DNA of 64,000 nucleotides from Trichosphaerium sp. ATCC 40318 (GCA_038496445.1 JALMLS010000186.1:62001-126000), one strand, 5' to 3'; shown: positions 31,203-42,965, numbered from the stretch's first letter. The notes: generated from the letters alone by a model not told the origin. Program-made: numbers and translations.

Positions 31203-32285
31203 TTACGATGTAGAAGAGCATTCTGAAGTCCCTGCACTTGATTCCTCAAAAGATTCTGAGTCTTCATACGATGATTCTTCACAATAAAAACAGTATGTGT
31301 ATGTTATTTTTTTCTTAGTAACCAACTCTTTTGAAATATTCATACACTTGCACACTTCAATACAATCTGCGTTTAATCTACGTATACCCTTATCTGTGAC
31401 TTTCCCGCAACCATAAAGCTCTATTTCTTTGACCTTTGATAATGTCTTGATAGAGTCATCTGTTACATTTCGTGCTGATAACTTTAAATACTTGACATTC
31501 TTCAACGCTTTTATACAATCATCACTGATATGATCTCCAGACAAATAAACTGTCTCAGCATACTTTAAGCCCTTGATACCACTTGCTCCCACTTTAGGAC
31601 ATTCTTTTAGATCAATGTACTTTACACGTTTCCAGAAAAATGAACCATCTGCCTTTCTTATTTTTTTTCCTTTTCCCAACGCTTTGACACCTTCATCTGA
31701 TACTCCACTTCCACCCAATACCGCCTTTTCAGCTCCTGCTAGAGCCTTGATACCGATATCCGTTACAAGTGGCGATGAAATATTAATTGATTTGAGACCT
31801 CTCAATGCCTTGACGCCCTTGTTTGTAATCTTTTTTGAAGTGATGTAAATATGTTCAACTCCTTTAAGTGCCTTCAATCCCTTATCAGTAATGTTGTCCA
31901 TCCCATATAGAGTCACATCACGCGCACCAGATAGCAAACATACGCCTTTGTCAGTTATGTGTGGCATATTGTAAAGGTGTACGGACTTAACACCTGACAG
32001 AAACTTTAAGTCTTCGTCCAAAATGTCATCACATCGTATGAGTGTAATGTTTGAGTTCTCGAGCACTCCCTTGTAATTGAGAATCCTTTCAAGTATGCCG
32101 CGTTTCCTTAAAGTAACTGATACATAACCGACAATATCATGAATGATTGTTGAAAACAAGATACAAGTCTCAACAAGAGAAAAACGTGATTTTGACAGAA
32201 ACGAGAAAATAATCGCCAATATCTCTACCGGAATATCTTGAATATTCAGGTCCTTGTTACCTTCGTTTACCCTTATACAAAGCGC
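31203..32285 (-). CDS. F-box/LRR protein lacking an in-frame ATG
   Basis: Open from just after a TAA at 32286-32288 to the stop at 31203. The N-terminal part is an F-box (LNIQDIPVEILAIIFSFLSK, SRFSLVETCILFSTIIHDIV), then about eight LRRs (VKSVHLYNMPHITDKGVCLL). The second half, from ALGKGKKIRKADGS, is nearly identical to the gene at 27057, and a Ser/Glu-rich tail (CEESSYEDSESFEESS) closes it. No ATG precedes the F-box, so there is a missed 5' exon (CTAAG at 32282-32288 could be an acceptor) or the start has been lost. The flank upstream contains A-rich CCGAAAAACCG-type low complexity. Confidence 0.65.
   Translation of the reverse strand, partial: ALCIRVNEGNKDLNIQDIPVEILAIIFSFLSKSRFSLVETCILFSTIIHDIVGYVSVTLRKRGILERILNYKGVLENSNITLIRCDDILDEDLKFLSGVKSVHLYNMPHITDKGVCLLSGARDVTLYGMDNITDKGLKALKGVEHIYITSKKITNKGVKALRGLKSINISSPLVTDIGIKALAGAEKAVLGGSGVSDEGVKALGKGKKIRKADGSFFWKRVKYIDLKECPKVGASGIKGLKYAETVYLSGDHISDDCIKALKNVKYLKLSARNVTDDSIKTLSKVKEIELYGCGKVTDKGIRRLNADCIEVCKCMNISKELVTKKKITYTYCFYCEESSYEDSESFEESSAGTSECSSTS
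31300..31700 (-). repeat. Direct repeat copy 2 (LRR C-terminal module)
   Basis: Partner of 27070-27480. The 27057 gene therefore looks like a mosaic: first half as in 29433, second half as here. Confidence 0.85.
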
Positions 32286-32674
32286 TTAGATGAAGAGTAT
32301 CGAAGAAAAAAATTGACAAAATAGACGAAGACTTGCTCCTTTTTTTTTTCGGTTTTTCGGTTTTCTGCCTAAACTTTTCGGTTTTTTGGACGTAAACGTG
32401 TCTTGCTCTTAGAACTTTCATATTTCATGTTCTTGAGTGTATCGTACCTATTTTCCATCTATTTGGTTGTTTTGCAGTACAAAGCAATAATTAGGTTGAT
32501 TTCAGTCCAGCAAAGGGTAACGAGGAGCCTTGCTACTATCAAATTGTATCCTTATCGTATCTTTCCGTTTTGAGAAAGAAAAAGCTTGACTAAAAGGGTC
32601 AAAAAAACCTCGCACAGAAATACAGCTGCATTTGGTGTTGAAACCAGATTTTATTGATTGAGAACAATGTTGTT
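32286..32674. other. Intergenic with low-complexity tract
   Basis: Includes a T/CGG-rich stretch (32340-32390) upstream of the LRR gene, and the poly(A) signal of the protease (AATAAA on the minus strand at about 32651-32656). Confidence 0.4.
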
Positions 32675-33939
32675 TAAGCACCAATAGTTTCGTAGATCCA
32701 TTTGTTGGCATAAGAGACACGTCCATATACACCAAAGTTATCTGGGCGAGCACATCCGATACCCCTTTGAACAGTTAGAAATCGTAAAAAGTTGAGATTA
32801 GAAACTTGCGTACCATGAGACAATACCAACTTGGATCCAAGTTCCCTCAGGGTTGATTACCATAGGACCACCAGAGTCTCCTTGGCAAGCGTCTTTGCAT
32901 TTCGGTTGGTTTAGACCATTGCATGGGCCTATCTTACCAGCACAGATCATGGTTTCGTCAACATCATATTGAGCGTAGTATTTAGCACACTCAACGTTTC
33001 TAAACCTTTGGTGAGAAAAAACAAAGAAATACAAAAGAGATCATTTGTACGTTGTAAGAGGTACATCTACCCAACGTAAAAAGTCTGTGGCTGCGCCACC
33101 TTCGCTCATGGCGCCCCAACCGGTTGTGAATGCATCAGCATTAGCTTCATCCCATTTGTCATCCTCAGGTGTAGCCAATTGAATTGGGAAACTAAACGGA
33201 GTAAGCAAAAAAAAAATATGATCATAGGCACTTGACGTACGTCACGGTGTCCATTTCGATTTCTCCGTCGATTGGAAGTACAGCGAAATCTCCAGCTAGG
33301 TTGAAAGGGTTGTAGCCAGGGTATCTGATAGCAGGTCCAGTCTCGTATCTAAATAGTACGAGTTAGCCCACTACACATCTGAAAGTTCGTTTGAACAACC
33401 ATTAAAGTGGGAAAGACTTATTGAACGTACACTTTACCACCTCCGCTACCTGCGCGCTTATCAAGGGAACCTAACAAATCATTAATTTATGTGCGTTTCA
33501 CGTGACCGACAGTACAAAGACCAAAAGAACAAGAAAATTGTTGGGTCAACTTTTAATTTCGATAGCCAGATCTCACACACTTACCTGCTTTGATTCTATA
33601 GCGCCCTCCAACTGCTACGCAGTGAGCAGCAGTGAGAACCCACTTTGAGTTGAGGATAGAACCTCCACAGAATTGTTCGCCAGAACCACTTCCAAGTAGA
33701 GCCACTGTCCACCCAAAGGTGTTTGGTGCCTCAACAGACTCACCACCAACGATACCAATACTAAAAAAACAGTTAGTAGTAGTCACTTGGAGCAAAAACT
33801 AAAGGACACACGTATGGTTCTTGTACAAGAATGGGTTAACATCCTCGTAGTTAAACTTTTCGTAACGGAGTTCATAAGGGATTTCCATGGCGATAGCCGC
33901 TACTAAGAGGGCAGCCACTGCTAGAAGAACTCTTGCCAT
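32675..33939 (-). CDS. Trypsin-like secreted serine protease (S1 family)
   Basis: About seven exons, all joining in phase. A signal peptide ([17 protein letters not shown]) and a short propeptide (about 40 residues) lead to IVGGESV, the mature N-terminus. Catalytic residues are visible: His in WVLTAAHC, Asp in AGDFAVLPI, Ser in CQGDSGGP. Other S1 landmarks are [30 protein letters not shown] and a final helix ([12 protein letters not shown]). [11 protein letters not shown] has Asp at the base of the S1 pocket, predicting cleavage after Lys/Arg. The activation site is HTIG before IVGG, without Lys or Arg at P1, so self-activation by trypsin-like cleavage is not expected. Role: extracellular or phagosomal digestion, by inference. 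Exons 33813-33939 and 33585-33760 are firm. Confidence 0.92.
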
Positions 33940-35142
33940 ACTTGCTGTGTGGTAGAATAACTGAAGAATAGTCAAATAACTTAAAAGGGATGATATAAAA
34001 AGATAAAAAAATAGATCAACTGGGTTAACCCAAATACTGAATATGCCACAATTACCTAAAACCAAACAAAAATAGACACAGAAATTTCTGAAAGACACCT
34101 CAACCACAAAATATGGACAGAAATGTCGTAAGACACCTCAGCTAACTTTGTTTTTCCGTAAGTTCCGAATTTGTTTGTACTGGACGACACTACTAATCAC
34201 TTACGGGACAATTTTGTTGTATCTTAAAAATCACGTGATATATCGTTTCATTCAACAATTCATTTGGTCCGCTAGTTTATTTATGGGATGAGAACTGTTC
34301 CCAACTTGACAACAGTGGCGTGTACTGCATTCAGCATTGCCTCGATAAAACTCAATATAACAATGAACAGTTTTAGCTAAGCTAAATTGTAAGGTTAAGA
34401 TCTCTAACGCTAAAACGTTGATCAGCAACAATCCAACATGGTTGTCTAGCGTCCAGTAGCTGTAAGCGCGTCAACCACCAATGACTACTAGATAGTTTAC
34501 CTTTTCTTCCCTACGTCACTTTCTTTAGCAACAAGCGCGGTGCTTGTATAATGTAAGCCAAATAAGTGCCAAGAAGCGTTCCTAGCAATCTTCAAAGCTA
34601 TCCAATTTTGCGCTAGTTTACACTTGGTTTGCCACCAAAATCAGAAACAACATCGCCAGTGGCATAACGGATTTGGCCTATCATTAGCAAAAAATGGCAC
34701 ATAGTTTGTATGATTAACAGATGGGCAGCTTAGATATAAATATGGTGTTTGTTACAGCGAGTAGTATCTAATAGGTTTGCAAAAAGGTCGAAAGCTACTC
34801 GAGATAAAACAGTCATGAGCCAAAATCTCTGTAAAAGCCCAAAATATTGAAAAGATAACAACGTGTTGAGCAAGCGTTAGGTACACCAGAACTTGAGAAC
34901 AGATATTGCATTGCATTACTAGAAGTCAGTTTGTTTCAAGCAAGCGGGCAATGCCCAGAACAGCACAGAAAAGAACACCAGTATCTTTGACTTGAAAGTG
35001 TTTAAACAGGTTTTAGACTTGTAACTGTTCCAATTTACTTGTTCATCATACACAAATTGGAAAAAAACTCAACACGAGAAACAAAGGACAAGGTTCATTG
35101 AATGAAATTACGATTTTTATCTTTTGCAACACAACACAACCC
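33940..35142. other. Intergenic, nothing recognised
   Basis: About 1.2 kb upstream of the protease gene with no credible frame. It contains AATCACGTGATA at about 34229. No tRNA or repeat recognised. Confidence 0.4.
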
Positions 35143-38005
35143 TTACATTTTAGATCCTGGCCATTTATATCCTTTACTATGCTTGTAACCTAAAGAACCA
35201 TTAGACAATATCCGTAGCATCGCATAAACAAAGGAATCCTGAGGTATAAAACAAAAAAACCAAAAAAACTGTTTCTGTCAAAGATGCAACATACCGAATC
35301 TTTCAGTGAGTTCATCGTATTCTTTTGGTCCACGTGTGCCGTAAGCATACTTAACAGGTTCAACCTTATTTTGTTCAATATGATGTAACAATGGTGTAAA
35401 GATACGCCATGCTGAATCTAATTCGTCACCACGCACGAATAAGTTTTGGTCACCTAATTAAGTCAGTAAAAGCTCAAAAACAATAAACGCAAAAACCGAA
35501 GAAAGTCTTTGTCTTTTTTTTCTTCTCTTTCTTCATTTACTAACCTCGGACAACATCCAAGATAAGACGCTCATAAGCATCAGGAAGACCTTTGGATACT
35601 TCTTCGAATCTCTTATGATACGATAGATCCAATTCAGTCTCAACCTAGTCATCAGAGTTAGCAAGCAAACTACAATCATTGTAAAATACTTACAAGTTCA
35701 GAAGACAAGCCAGGAACCTTGGACATCATCTTCAAATATACAGCCTCTTGAGGCTGGATTTTGAGTACGAGCTCATTACGTGATCCATTAGGGAACAAGA
35801 AAGGTGAGTTATCCTTGAATTGAATACGAATCTCAGCTTTTCTTTCATTCTACAAAAAAAAAGTTAGGCTTTTTACTATTCCTCTTGTCATTTACATACC
35901 AATGCTTTACCACCACGCATGATGAATGGAACACCTTGCCAACGAGGGTTGTTTACGAAAAGAGTTGCTGCACAATAAGTTGGAGTGACAGAGCCTTTAG
36001 GAACAGTCTCATCATCCTAATAAAAAGTTAGTGTGTAAAACCAATACTCAGATATTTTAATTTTGACACTTACAATGTATGCAGGCTTTTTACCATCTTC
36101 ACTCTTGTCATACTGTCCAATAACAGTATGTTTAAAGTCTATTGGTGGTGTAGAACGCAAAACTTTAACCTTCTCATCGCGAACATCCTAACACACTAGT
36201 AAGCAAAACTCCAATTCCAAACCCAGAAAAAAAATCTTAAACGAATGTTGTTTGTTTGATGACGAATTTTGTTGAACAATTTGATTTCTTTACCTGTGCT
36301 GCTAGGCTAACAGGGGCTTCCATAGCAATAAGAGAGAATATTTGAGTCAAGTGATTTTGCATGACATCACGAATGATACCAAACTTATCAAAATAACCAC
36401 CACGTCCTTCAGTTCCGAAATCTTCTTTGAAAGTAATGAGAACACACTTAATAAAGTTATGATTCCATAGTGGTTCAAATACAGTATTAGCAAACCTTTA
36501 ATAAGAAATAAGTCAATAAAGACGAAAAATGACAAAAGGAAAACAACAATACCTCAATGTCATGAGATTCTGGACCATTTCTTTTCCAAGATAGTGATCA
36601 ATCCTGTATACTTGTTGTTCAACAAAATACTGCGAAAGATCACGTGACATTTGACGAGAAGACTCAAGATCCATACCAAAAGGTTTCTCAACAATAACAC
36701 GATTCCAACCAGTCTAAAAAGGAGAATTATGAGCGAAGAAAATTCCAAAAAAAAAGAAAACAAACAGCAAATAACAAAAAAAAAAAAAGGTCACGCACTG
36801 AACTCATTGCTGATGCCTTAATACATCTAGCAGAAGATACAAACACAACAGGTGGAAGCGCCATATAGAAGATACGATTAGCACCAGTAGCTAAAACAAA
36901 GAAGAAAGTGTCAGCACACACGAAGAAAACGAATTCGTTTTTTTTTTTTGTGTACCATCTTTTTTTACTGATTTTTCAGTTGTTTCTAACTCCTTTGTCA
37001 AAGCAGCAAAAGACTCTTCAGAATCGTATTGTCCAGAAAAGTAATACAACCTCTTCTTAAATTCATTTTTTTGCTCATCAGTTCCCTTTAGACTACACAC
37101 AAAAGTCAAAAACTGAAAAAAAACGTCGAACTGTTTTTTCGAAAAAAAAATTTGAAAAAAAAATTGCCCGCAACTTCGAAAAACAAATAAATCGCTTCAA
37201 TAAGCTTCTAAAAAGATGTTCAAATATATACCGCAGCGAATGTTAACATTTGTTTGTTTTTGTAGAGAGCCAGAGGCGAAAAATTGACGAAGTTTCGGGC
37301 TTTTGTTTTTTTTTTTGTTTTTTTTGGGAACAAAGGATTACTTACTAACTTGAGTTTATCTTCGCCCAGAACTTTGTCATATCCATTTTAGTACGAGCGT
37401 AACCATAGATTATGACATCCTTAGGTAGATATCCATTGATAAACAGCTTAAATAGTGCAGGGTACGTCTTTTTCTTTGCTAGATCGCCTATACATATCGT
37501 CGTTACGTCAGTGTACGTGATCGAGTTATATTTTGTTTAAACGATTTTTAATTCACAAAAAAGCGCTCCCACGTTATTGAATGTACGTAAGAACCCTGTA
37601 AAATAGAAAAGAGTATTGTATTTTTTGAACTTGCGGAAAAATATACGGGTGACGTTAAAAAACTGCAACGACTCTTCGTGGTGGTTCTGTTTGTAACATA
37701 TGCGCGTATGGTGCTCTCCGGCCGAAAGTTATTGCGGCGTACCTGAAGCTCCAAGCACAACGAACGTAAGAGTCCTATTAGGATCATCTTCCACAGCTGT
37801 GTGGTCTGTTGTTGTTTTCTCGCAATGTACGAGTGGCAAATCAACCGATTGGCCCAAAGGGTGGGTCTGCTTCAAAGACGCCTTCACAAAGTGTCAGTAT
37901 AACTCTAACGTGCCTGTTCGTATTTTACAAGCTTCGTACCTCCAAGACCTTGATACGGTCACGTAGTTCCTTATTCTCTTTGCGTAGTGTTGCGTCAGAA
38001 GACAT
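35143..38005 (-). CDS. Glucose-6-phosphate 1-dehydrogenase
   Basis: It oxidises glucose 6-phosphate to 6-phosphogluconolactone with NADP, the entry step of the oxidative pentose phosphate pathway, in the cytosol. A many-exon gene starts at [20 protein letters not shown], a charged coiled extension not usual in the family. Then [19 protein letters not shown] (coenzyme-binding motif), [18 protein letters not shown], the substrate motif [11 protein letters not shown] at about 36600, [18 protein letters not shown], and [20 protein letters not shown]. The last exon (35143-35189), reached through a CTAAT...TTTAG acceptor, gives [14 protein letters not shown], matching the family's Y-x-W end. The intron near 37360 is best read with donor GTAAGT, giving INSSYLKG. 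Confidence 0.93.
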
Positions 38006-38608
38006 TTGAGCGGTTATGAAAAATATGGCACAAAAAAAATTAACGAACAATAGTAAACTTAGTAATTTTGTCGTTGAGACCATTATTAAGCATTTGGATA
38101 CTAGAACAATACGATTTAACACAATTGAACTAGTCAAGACATTTCTGCGTTCACATATGCGTAACGTACGTTTGTTTTGCGTTACAACAAAGGTGACTAC
38201 TTTTTCTTGAACTACCAACAGTCAATCCACTGTTGCAAGTTGCTTGTTTGACACTATGAGCAATAGTTGCGTCACCCATTGTCACGTAAGCGCTCTTTGC
38301 TTCGTTTCGTACACGTGGAATAGTGACCAGATTTGCATGATAAATTTATGTACATCACATGGTCACCATTAAACTGTTGATTCATGTGTGCAGCGAGCTA
38401 TGACATGATTGTACCTATAGCATCACTCTACAGAATTGCAGATGATACCGTCTTCCTCTGGCCACTGAAAATGGAGATTGCTTGTAAAAAAGTTATCGCA
38501 AATCTGGTAGTCAAATTACTTCAAAATCAATTAATTTTACGTTTAGTTGCAGTAAAAGTGTGATACTAGTTCATACAGGTTGCATTTAATACGCAACAAC
38601 TCGTAAAA
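38006..38608. other. Divergent promoter region
   Basis: Lies between G6PD (minus) and the C2/SH3 gene (plus). A CACGTG is at about 38311. No coding features supported. Confidence 0.4.
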
Positions 38609-40198
38609 ATGTCCACATTGAAATTGTCAGGTAAAGTCGTTATCCTGACGTTGTTTTATATTGCTGACGCGTTTATTTAGTGTTAGAAGGAAGAAACCTT
38701 GCTCCTAAAGATAAAAACGGATTATCTGATCCGTTTGTTGTTGTAAAGCATGGGAAGCAATCAAAAAAGACAAAAGTGATAAAGAAAACACTTGTAAGTG
38801 TTTTACACAATTTCTATTTCATGAGAGCGTTTCCTTTTTTCATGGTTTGTTAAATACGCTCTATAGACACCTAAATGGAAGGGAGAAACGTTCTACTTTG
38901 AGTGCGTAAACTGACAAAACCAAAAAACTCCAAACGCGCTTCTGATCATCGTTGTTAGCAACGTCAAGGATTCAAGCGTAATTACAGTAACATGCTATGA
39001 TAAAGACAGGCTTTCTTTTTCAGATTTCATGGGCGTCATCAAAATAGACTCTGCCAAGCTAGCAGAGATTAGAGGGTCTGTTAAAACAGAGAAATGGTAT
39101 ACATTAGAGAAAAACAAGGCAAAGGATAAAGTATCAGGAGAGCTACTATTACGTCTTCAAATCCTATCTGGAGTACGCTCTTACTGCTTCATCTACTCTC
39201 TAACCTTTACGACAGCCAGACGCTAATTTTGATCCTAAAGATCTTGCAGCCTACTCTTCAGCTATCGCTGAGGCAAATGACCAAGCAGCAGTTCCTGCGC
39301 CTCCAATGCACAGTCCAGCTCCACCAAATGTTGGCGCCACTACACCTGCACCTGCACAAGGTCCTCCTATCCCTTCACCACCTCCAGGTGGCGCACCTAG
39401 GCTTCCTGTAAGTACTGGGCCAACCCCAAGTCAGCCTGTAGGCGGGCCACCTCAAGGAAGTTCTGGAGGACCGCCACCACCACCGCCAATGCCTTCAAGT
39501 AATAAACCTGCAATTGGAGGTGAGTAAACAACAAAAACAGCTCATCAGAAGGTTTTAACGATCAATGATTTACACTTATCTTAGGAATCAAAAAAGGTCC
39601 TCCTGCTAAAATTTCATTACCTCCTGGACCTAGAAAGATGCCTGTTTCAATAGCAAAGCGAGGGTGAGTGTTCAAAATGACTTGATTGCTGAAAACAGTT
39701 TGCACTTTATTTTTGACTCTTTTTATTAATTTTGGTATGTAGGAATCCTCGACGTATGTCTGGTCCACCACCAAAACAACCACTTCCAATGCCACCGTCA
39801 AGTAGAAATTTTATGGCACCAAAACCTAAAACACCACAACCAAGTCTAAAGAAAGGTACGGATTCCAAATATCGAACTTGGAAACAAACCTTTTTTTTTT
39901 TCTCATTTTTTTCTTGAGTAATTGTTTACTCTTTCTTTTTGGTGTATTTCTGATTCTTTTTTCTTTAGCGCCTATGCCTTCTTTAACACCTACACGAAAA
40001 GCACCACCTAGACCTCCTAAAAAGCCACAAAGAACTGTAAAAGCTCTATATGACTTCGCTCCAGAAGGGAAAGGTGAAGTTAGTTTAAAAGAAGGTGAAA
40101 CAGCTACAATTATATCTGAGAAGGATGGATGGTTTAAGGGTACTACAGTAAGGGGTGAAACAGGTTTCTTCCCTGTAAGCTACTGTGAGAATGTGTAA
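38609..40198 (+). CDS. C2 / proline-rich / SH3 adaptor protein
   Basis: About eight exons (first 38609-38630, second 38681-38793). An N-terminal C2 domain covers residues about 1-125: MSTLKLS, EGRNLAPKDKNGLSDPFVVV, KTLTPKWKGETFYF, VTCYDKDRLSFSDFMG, with the aspartates of the Ca2+ loops (KDKNGLSDP, DKDRLSFSD) present. A long Pro/Gly/Ala-rich linker follows (GGPPQGSSGGPPPPPPMP and others), then a C-terminal SH3 domain: VKALYDFAPEGKGEVSLKEG, KDGWFKGTTV, GETGFFPVSYCENV, with the ALYDF, W-F-K-G and G-x-F-P-x-x-Y signatures. This layout suits a Ca2+/phospholipid-recruited adaptor of the actin cortex or endocytosis. AATAAA at about 40206. Confidence 0.9.
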
Positions 40199-40800
40199 AA
40201 AAAGGAATAAAAAAAAAGTTTTTCTATTAGCACCGCCCTTGTTTTGTTTATGATACAAAAGATTGCAGTTGTGACTAGGTATAATTGAAGGGACACTTTA
40301 ACATATTTGCTCTACTATTGAAGACCAACACATCACCAAATCGTGTAGAACATGTGTCGCAAAGAAAAACGATACAACTGTACAATTTTCAAAAGCGTGC
40401 GAAATGCTACATATCGAACGAGCACCAATAGTGTTACAAAACAGTTTTGGCGGAGTAACAGGCGGTTTCCAATATCTTGGTATTTTGACCAGACCACCCA
40501 GGGGACATCCATAAGTACAGCTATTCAGTACACGTGAATGCTTACTAGCTGCACGAGTAGAAACATGTGGATCAAAAATCTAAAAACCTATGAGTTCCGT
40601 ATTGTTGTTTTTAACTTAATTATCACGTTTAGTAACGTAAATAGTAACTGCGACCAGGTATAAACATAGCCGGTCGTTATTACTAAACCTCAATCCCACA
40701 ACAATTTTGTTTTAGCGGCCCCTTTTGTATTGTGTTTACACGACCTTACTCATTTTCCATGTTAAGCTAAGCACTTAATAAACCAGTTAACTATTACTAG
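40199..40800. other. Intergenic, nothing recognised
   Basis: Short frames only. A CACGTG lies at about 40532. Confidence 0.4.
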
Positions 40801-41598
40801 ATGTCATACAAATCCCAACATTTTCACATACTACACCTTCCACTGGAGCTACACTTTTACATCATTGATATTGATATTGAAGCATACATAAAGTGGCCTT
40901 TGTTGTCGAAACAAACAGCAACAACTACAAGGTTTGATGTAGAGATGAACAAACATGGAAAATGGACAAAGTATACAGTTGCTGATACAGCCAAGCGAGT
41001 ATTTCAAGAGAATTGGATGAATGGTAAACTTCATGGAGCATGTAGAAAGTGGTATGATAGTAGTCAACTTGATAGCCAGTTCTACTATGCAAATGGTAAA
41101 CTTGAAGGAGATTTCAAGGGATGGTACAAGAACGGGCAACTAGGTGAGCACTGTAAATATGTTAATGGTAAGAGAGAAGGACAGTATAATGTTTGGCTTC
41201 CTAGCGGAGAATTGAGAGAGAAGCATCACTATGTAAAAGGAAAACTTGATGGTGAGTCAAAACATTGGTACAAGAATGGACAAATTAGGAAACAGCTTTT
41301 TTTTATCAATGGCATACAAGAAGGAGAGTACAAATGTTGGCACAAAAATGGTCATTTGATGTTTAAATTTAACCTTGTCAATGGCGTTTATGAAGGACAA
41401 CAGCTTTTGTGGCATTCACGAAATCAGCTTTCTGAAGAATATTATTGTGTTGCTGGTAAAAAACATGGAGTGTACAAGATCTGGTATAAAAATGGACAAC
41501 TAAAATTAGAAGGTAAGTACAACAATAACAAACTAGAAGAAGCAAAAAGATGGTATGAAGACGGAAAACCATTATTGTACAAGTTTGTTGGGGTATAG
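40801..41598 (+). CDS. F-box-like/YwqK (MORN-variant) repeat protein, intact family member
   Basis: A single exon of 265 residues. Residues 1-60 form the F-box-like domain: ILHLPLELHFYIIDIDIEAY, IKWPLLSKQTATTTRFDVEM. From about residue 70 there are eight or nine repeats of about 23 residues with the core NG(K/Q)LEG-x-(F/Y)K-x-WYKNGQL: NGKREGQYNVWLPSGELREK, NGIQEGEYKCWHKNGHLMFK. The same architecture is at 3057 (broken) and 21399. The repeats form beta-hairpins like MORN repeats; if the F-box is real they would present a substrate to an SCF ligase. It converges with the LRR gene ending at 41788, with 190 bases between them. Confidence 0.75.
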   Translation: MSYKSQHFHILHLPLELHFYIIDIDIEAYIKWPLLSKQTATTTRFDVEMNKHGKWTKYTVADTAKRVFQENWMNGKLHGACRKWYDSSQLDSQFYYANGKLEGDFKGWYKNGQLGEHCKYVNGKREGQYNVWLPSGELREKHHYVKGKLDGESKHWYKNGQIRKQLFFINGIQEGEYKCWHKNGHLMFKFNLVNGVYEGQQLLWHSRNQLSEEYYCVAGKKHGVYKIWYKNGQLKLEGKYNNNKLEEAKRWYEDGKPLLYKFVGV

Positions 41599-41787
41599 CG
41601 AGGGTCTGCCCATTTTATTTATACACAGTAATTAGTATTGATGTATTTATGAACCAAAATGCAGATAAAATTAGTACAGTGTTGAGCGTTCTTCCAAACA
41701 GTTGAATACGTGAATATTGTTTTTCTAAAGTTGTATTGACAACTACAGATATACAAGTAATGGAACAAGTATAACCCAACTTGTCTA

Positions 41788-42609
41788 TTAGTATTTGACG
41801 GTACATCCTTTCTCTTTCAATGCCATAATACCAGCTGTTGATAGTGAGTTACAACCAAACAATAGTGCTCTATGTACACCCTCCAGTGCCTTCAAACCCT
41901 GCTCTGTTATATTTGTGTACGACAAGTTGACTTCATGTGCTCCTGCTAACGCTTTCAAACCTTCATCTGTTACTTCTGTATTTGACAATTTAATTGCATG
42001 TACACCTGCTAACACCTTTATACCTTCATCTGTAATCGATTTGCACGTATTTAAGCTGATAGTATGTACACCAGCCAACGCCTTCAAACCTTCATCTGTC
42101 ACGTTTGTACATGCTAAATCAATCTCATGTACACCTGCCAACGACTTTATACCTTCATCTGTTATTGATCCGCAGTTAGACAACCCGATTTTATGTATAC
42201 CAGCCAAGGCCTTCAAGCCTTCATCTGTCACCTCTGTGCACCCTAAATCGATCTCATGTACACCTGCCAACGCCTTTATACCGTCATCTGTAATCAATTC
42301 ACACATGGCTACGTTGATAGTATGTACACCTGCTAACATCTTCATATGGTTATCATCTAGTGTACTATGACACTGAACACGAATTGGTGTATTTAGGAGT
42401 AACGGGCTGCCGGAAAGCATCTTCACTTTACTTACGCTGCGAATATCAATAGCAGTATATCCTACGTGGCTGTGAACGATATCTCGCAATAAGCGGCATG
42501 TTTGGGCTGAACGGAGCGTATAACTCCCTTGTTTGAGAATACGCGCTATTATTTCGACTGGGAGTGCTAAGAGCTCACTTGCGGCCTTTTCAGTGTATCC
42601 TTGGCTCAT
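41788..42609 (-). CDS. F-box/leucine-rich-repeat protein
   Basis: A single exon of 273 residues from ATG 42607-42609. The F-box is at about 10-55 (ELLALPVEIIARILKQGSYT, QTCRLLRDIVHSHVGY). Eight very regular LRRs follow, alternating two unit types: VHTINVAMCELITDDGIKAL and VHEIDLGCTEVTDEGLKALA. It has the same F-box subtype (LKQGS(F/Y)TLRSAQTCRLLRD) as 27057 and 29433. The alternation of a 23-residue cysteine-type unit with a 21-residue unit points to growth by duplication of two-unit blocks. Confidence 0.85.
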   Translation of the reverse strand: MSQGYTEKAASELLALPVEIIARILKQGSYTLRSAQTCRLLRDIVHSHVGYTAIDIRSVSKVKMLSGSPLLLNTPIRVQCHSTLDDNHMKMLAGVHTINVAMCELITDDGIKALAGVHEIDLGCTEVTDEGLKALAGIHKIGLSNCGSITDEGIKSLAGVHEIDLACTNVTDEGLKALAGVHTISLNTCKSITDEGIKVLAGVHAIKLSNTEVTDEGLKALAGAHEVNLSYTNITEQGLKALEGVHRALLFGCNSLSTAGIMALKEKGCTVKY

Positions 42610-42796
42610 TTTGTTAGAATTAACGTGTAAGACGCGGCCTAGTTGTGAGATACGTGTTATTGAAAGTTAACATAAGTACTACTTTCAAAGAATACAATGT
42701 GTTTCGTAATGTAGACTTTCGACGAGAATGAGTCTACGGTAAATACACTACAACTACTCATAAAGAGCTATCTAGCATGTAGTATCTCAACAAAAA

Positions 42797-42965
42797 CTGA
42801 GATCAATAGTGTGAACTCCAGAAAGAGCTTTTATCCCTTCATCTGTAACCATAGTGTGAGAAATATCAATGGTATGAACACCAGCAAGTGATTTTACACC
42901 TTCATCTGTAATGTGCTTACACCGTTCAAGATTGATGGAATGAACACCAGCAAGGGTTTTTAAAC
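42797..42965 (-). pseudogene. F-box/LRR gene remnant (LRR units only)
   Basis: The minus strand encodes TLAGVHSINLERCKHITDEG, VKSLAGVHTIDISHTMVTDE, GIKALSGVHTIDL, three clean LRR units with no start, no F-box and no end. Confidence 0.75.

Noticed and set aside
21399-41598. YwqK repeats as a toxin-antitoxin system
   Set aside because: The name comes from an automatic bacterial annotation. Here the repeats are fused to an F-box-like domain in a eukaryote and no toxin gene is adjacent.
41795-42370. 191-residue plus-strand frame
   Set aside because: It is the regular shadow of the LRR repeats on the opposite strand.
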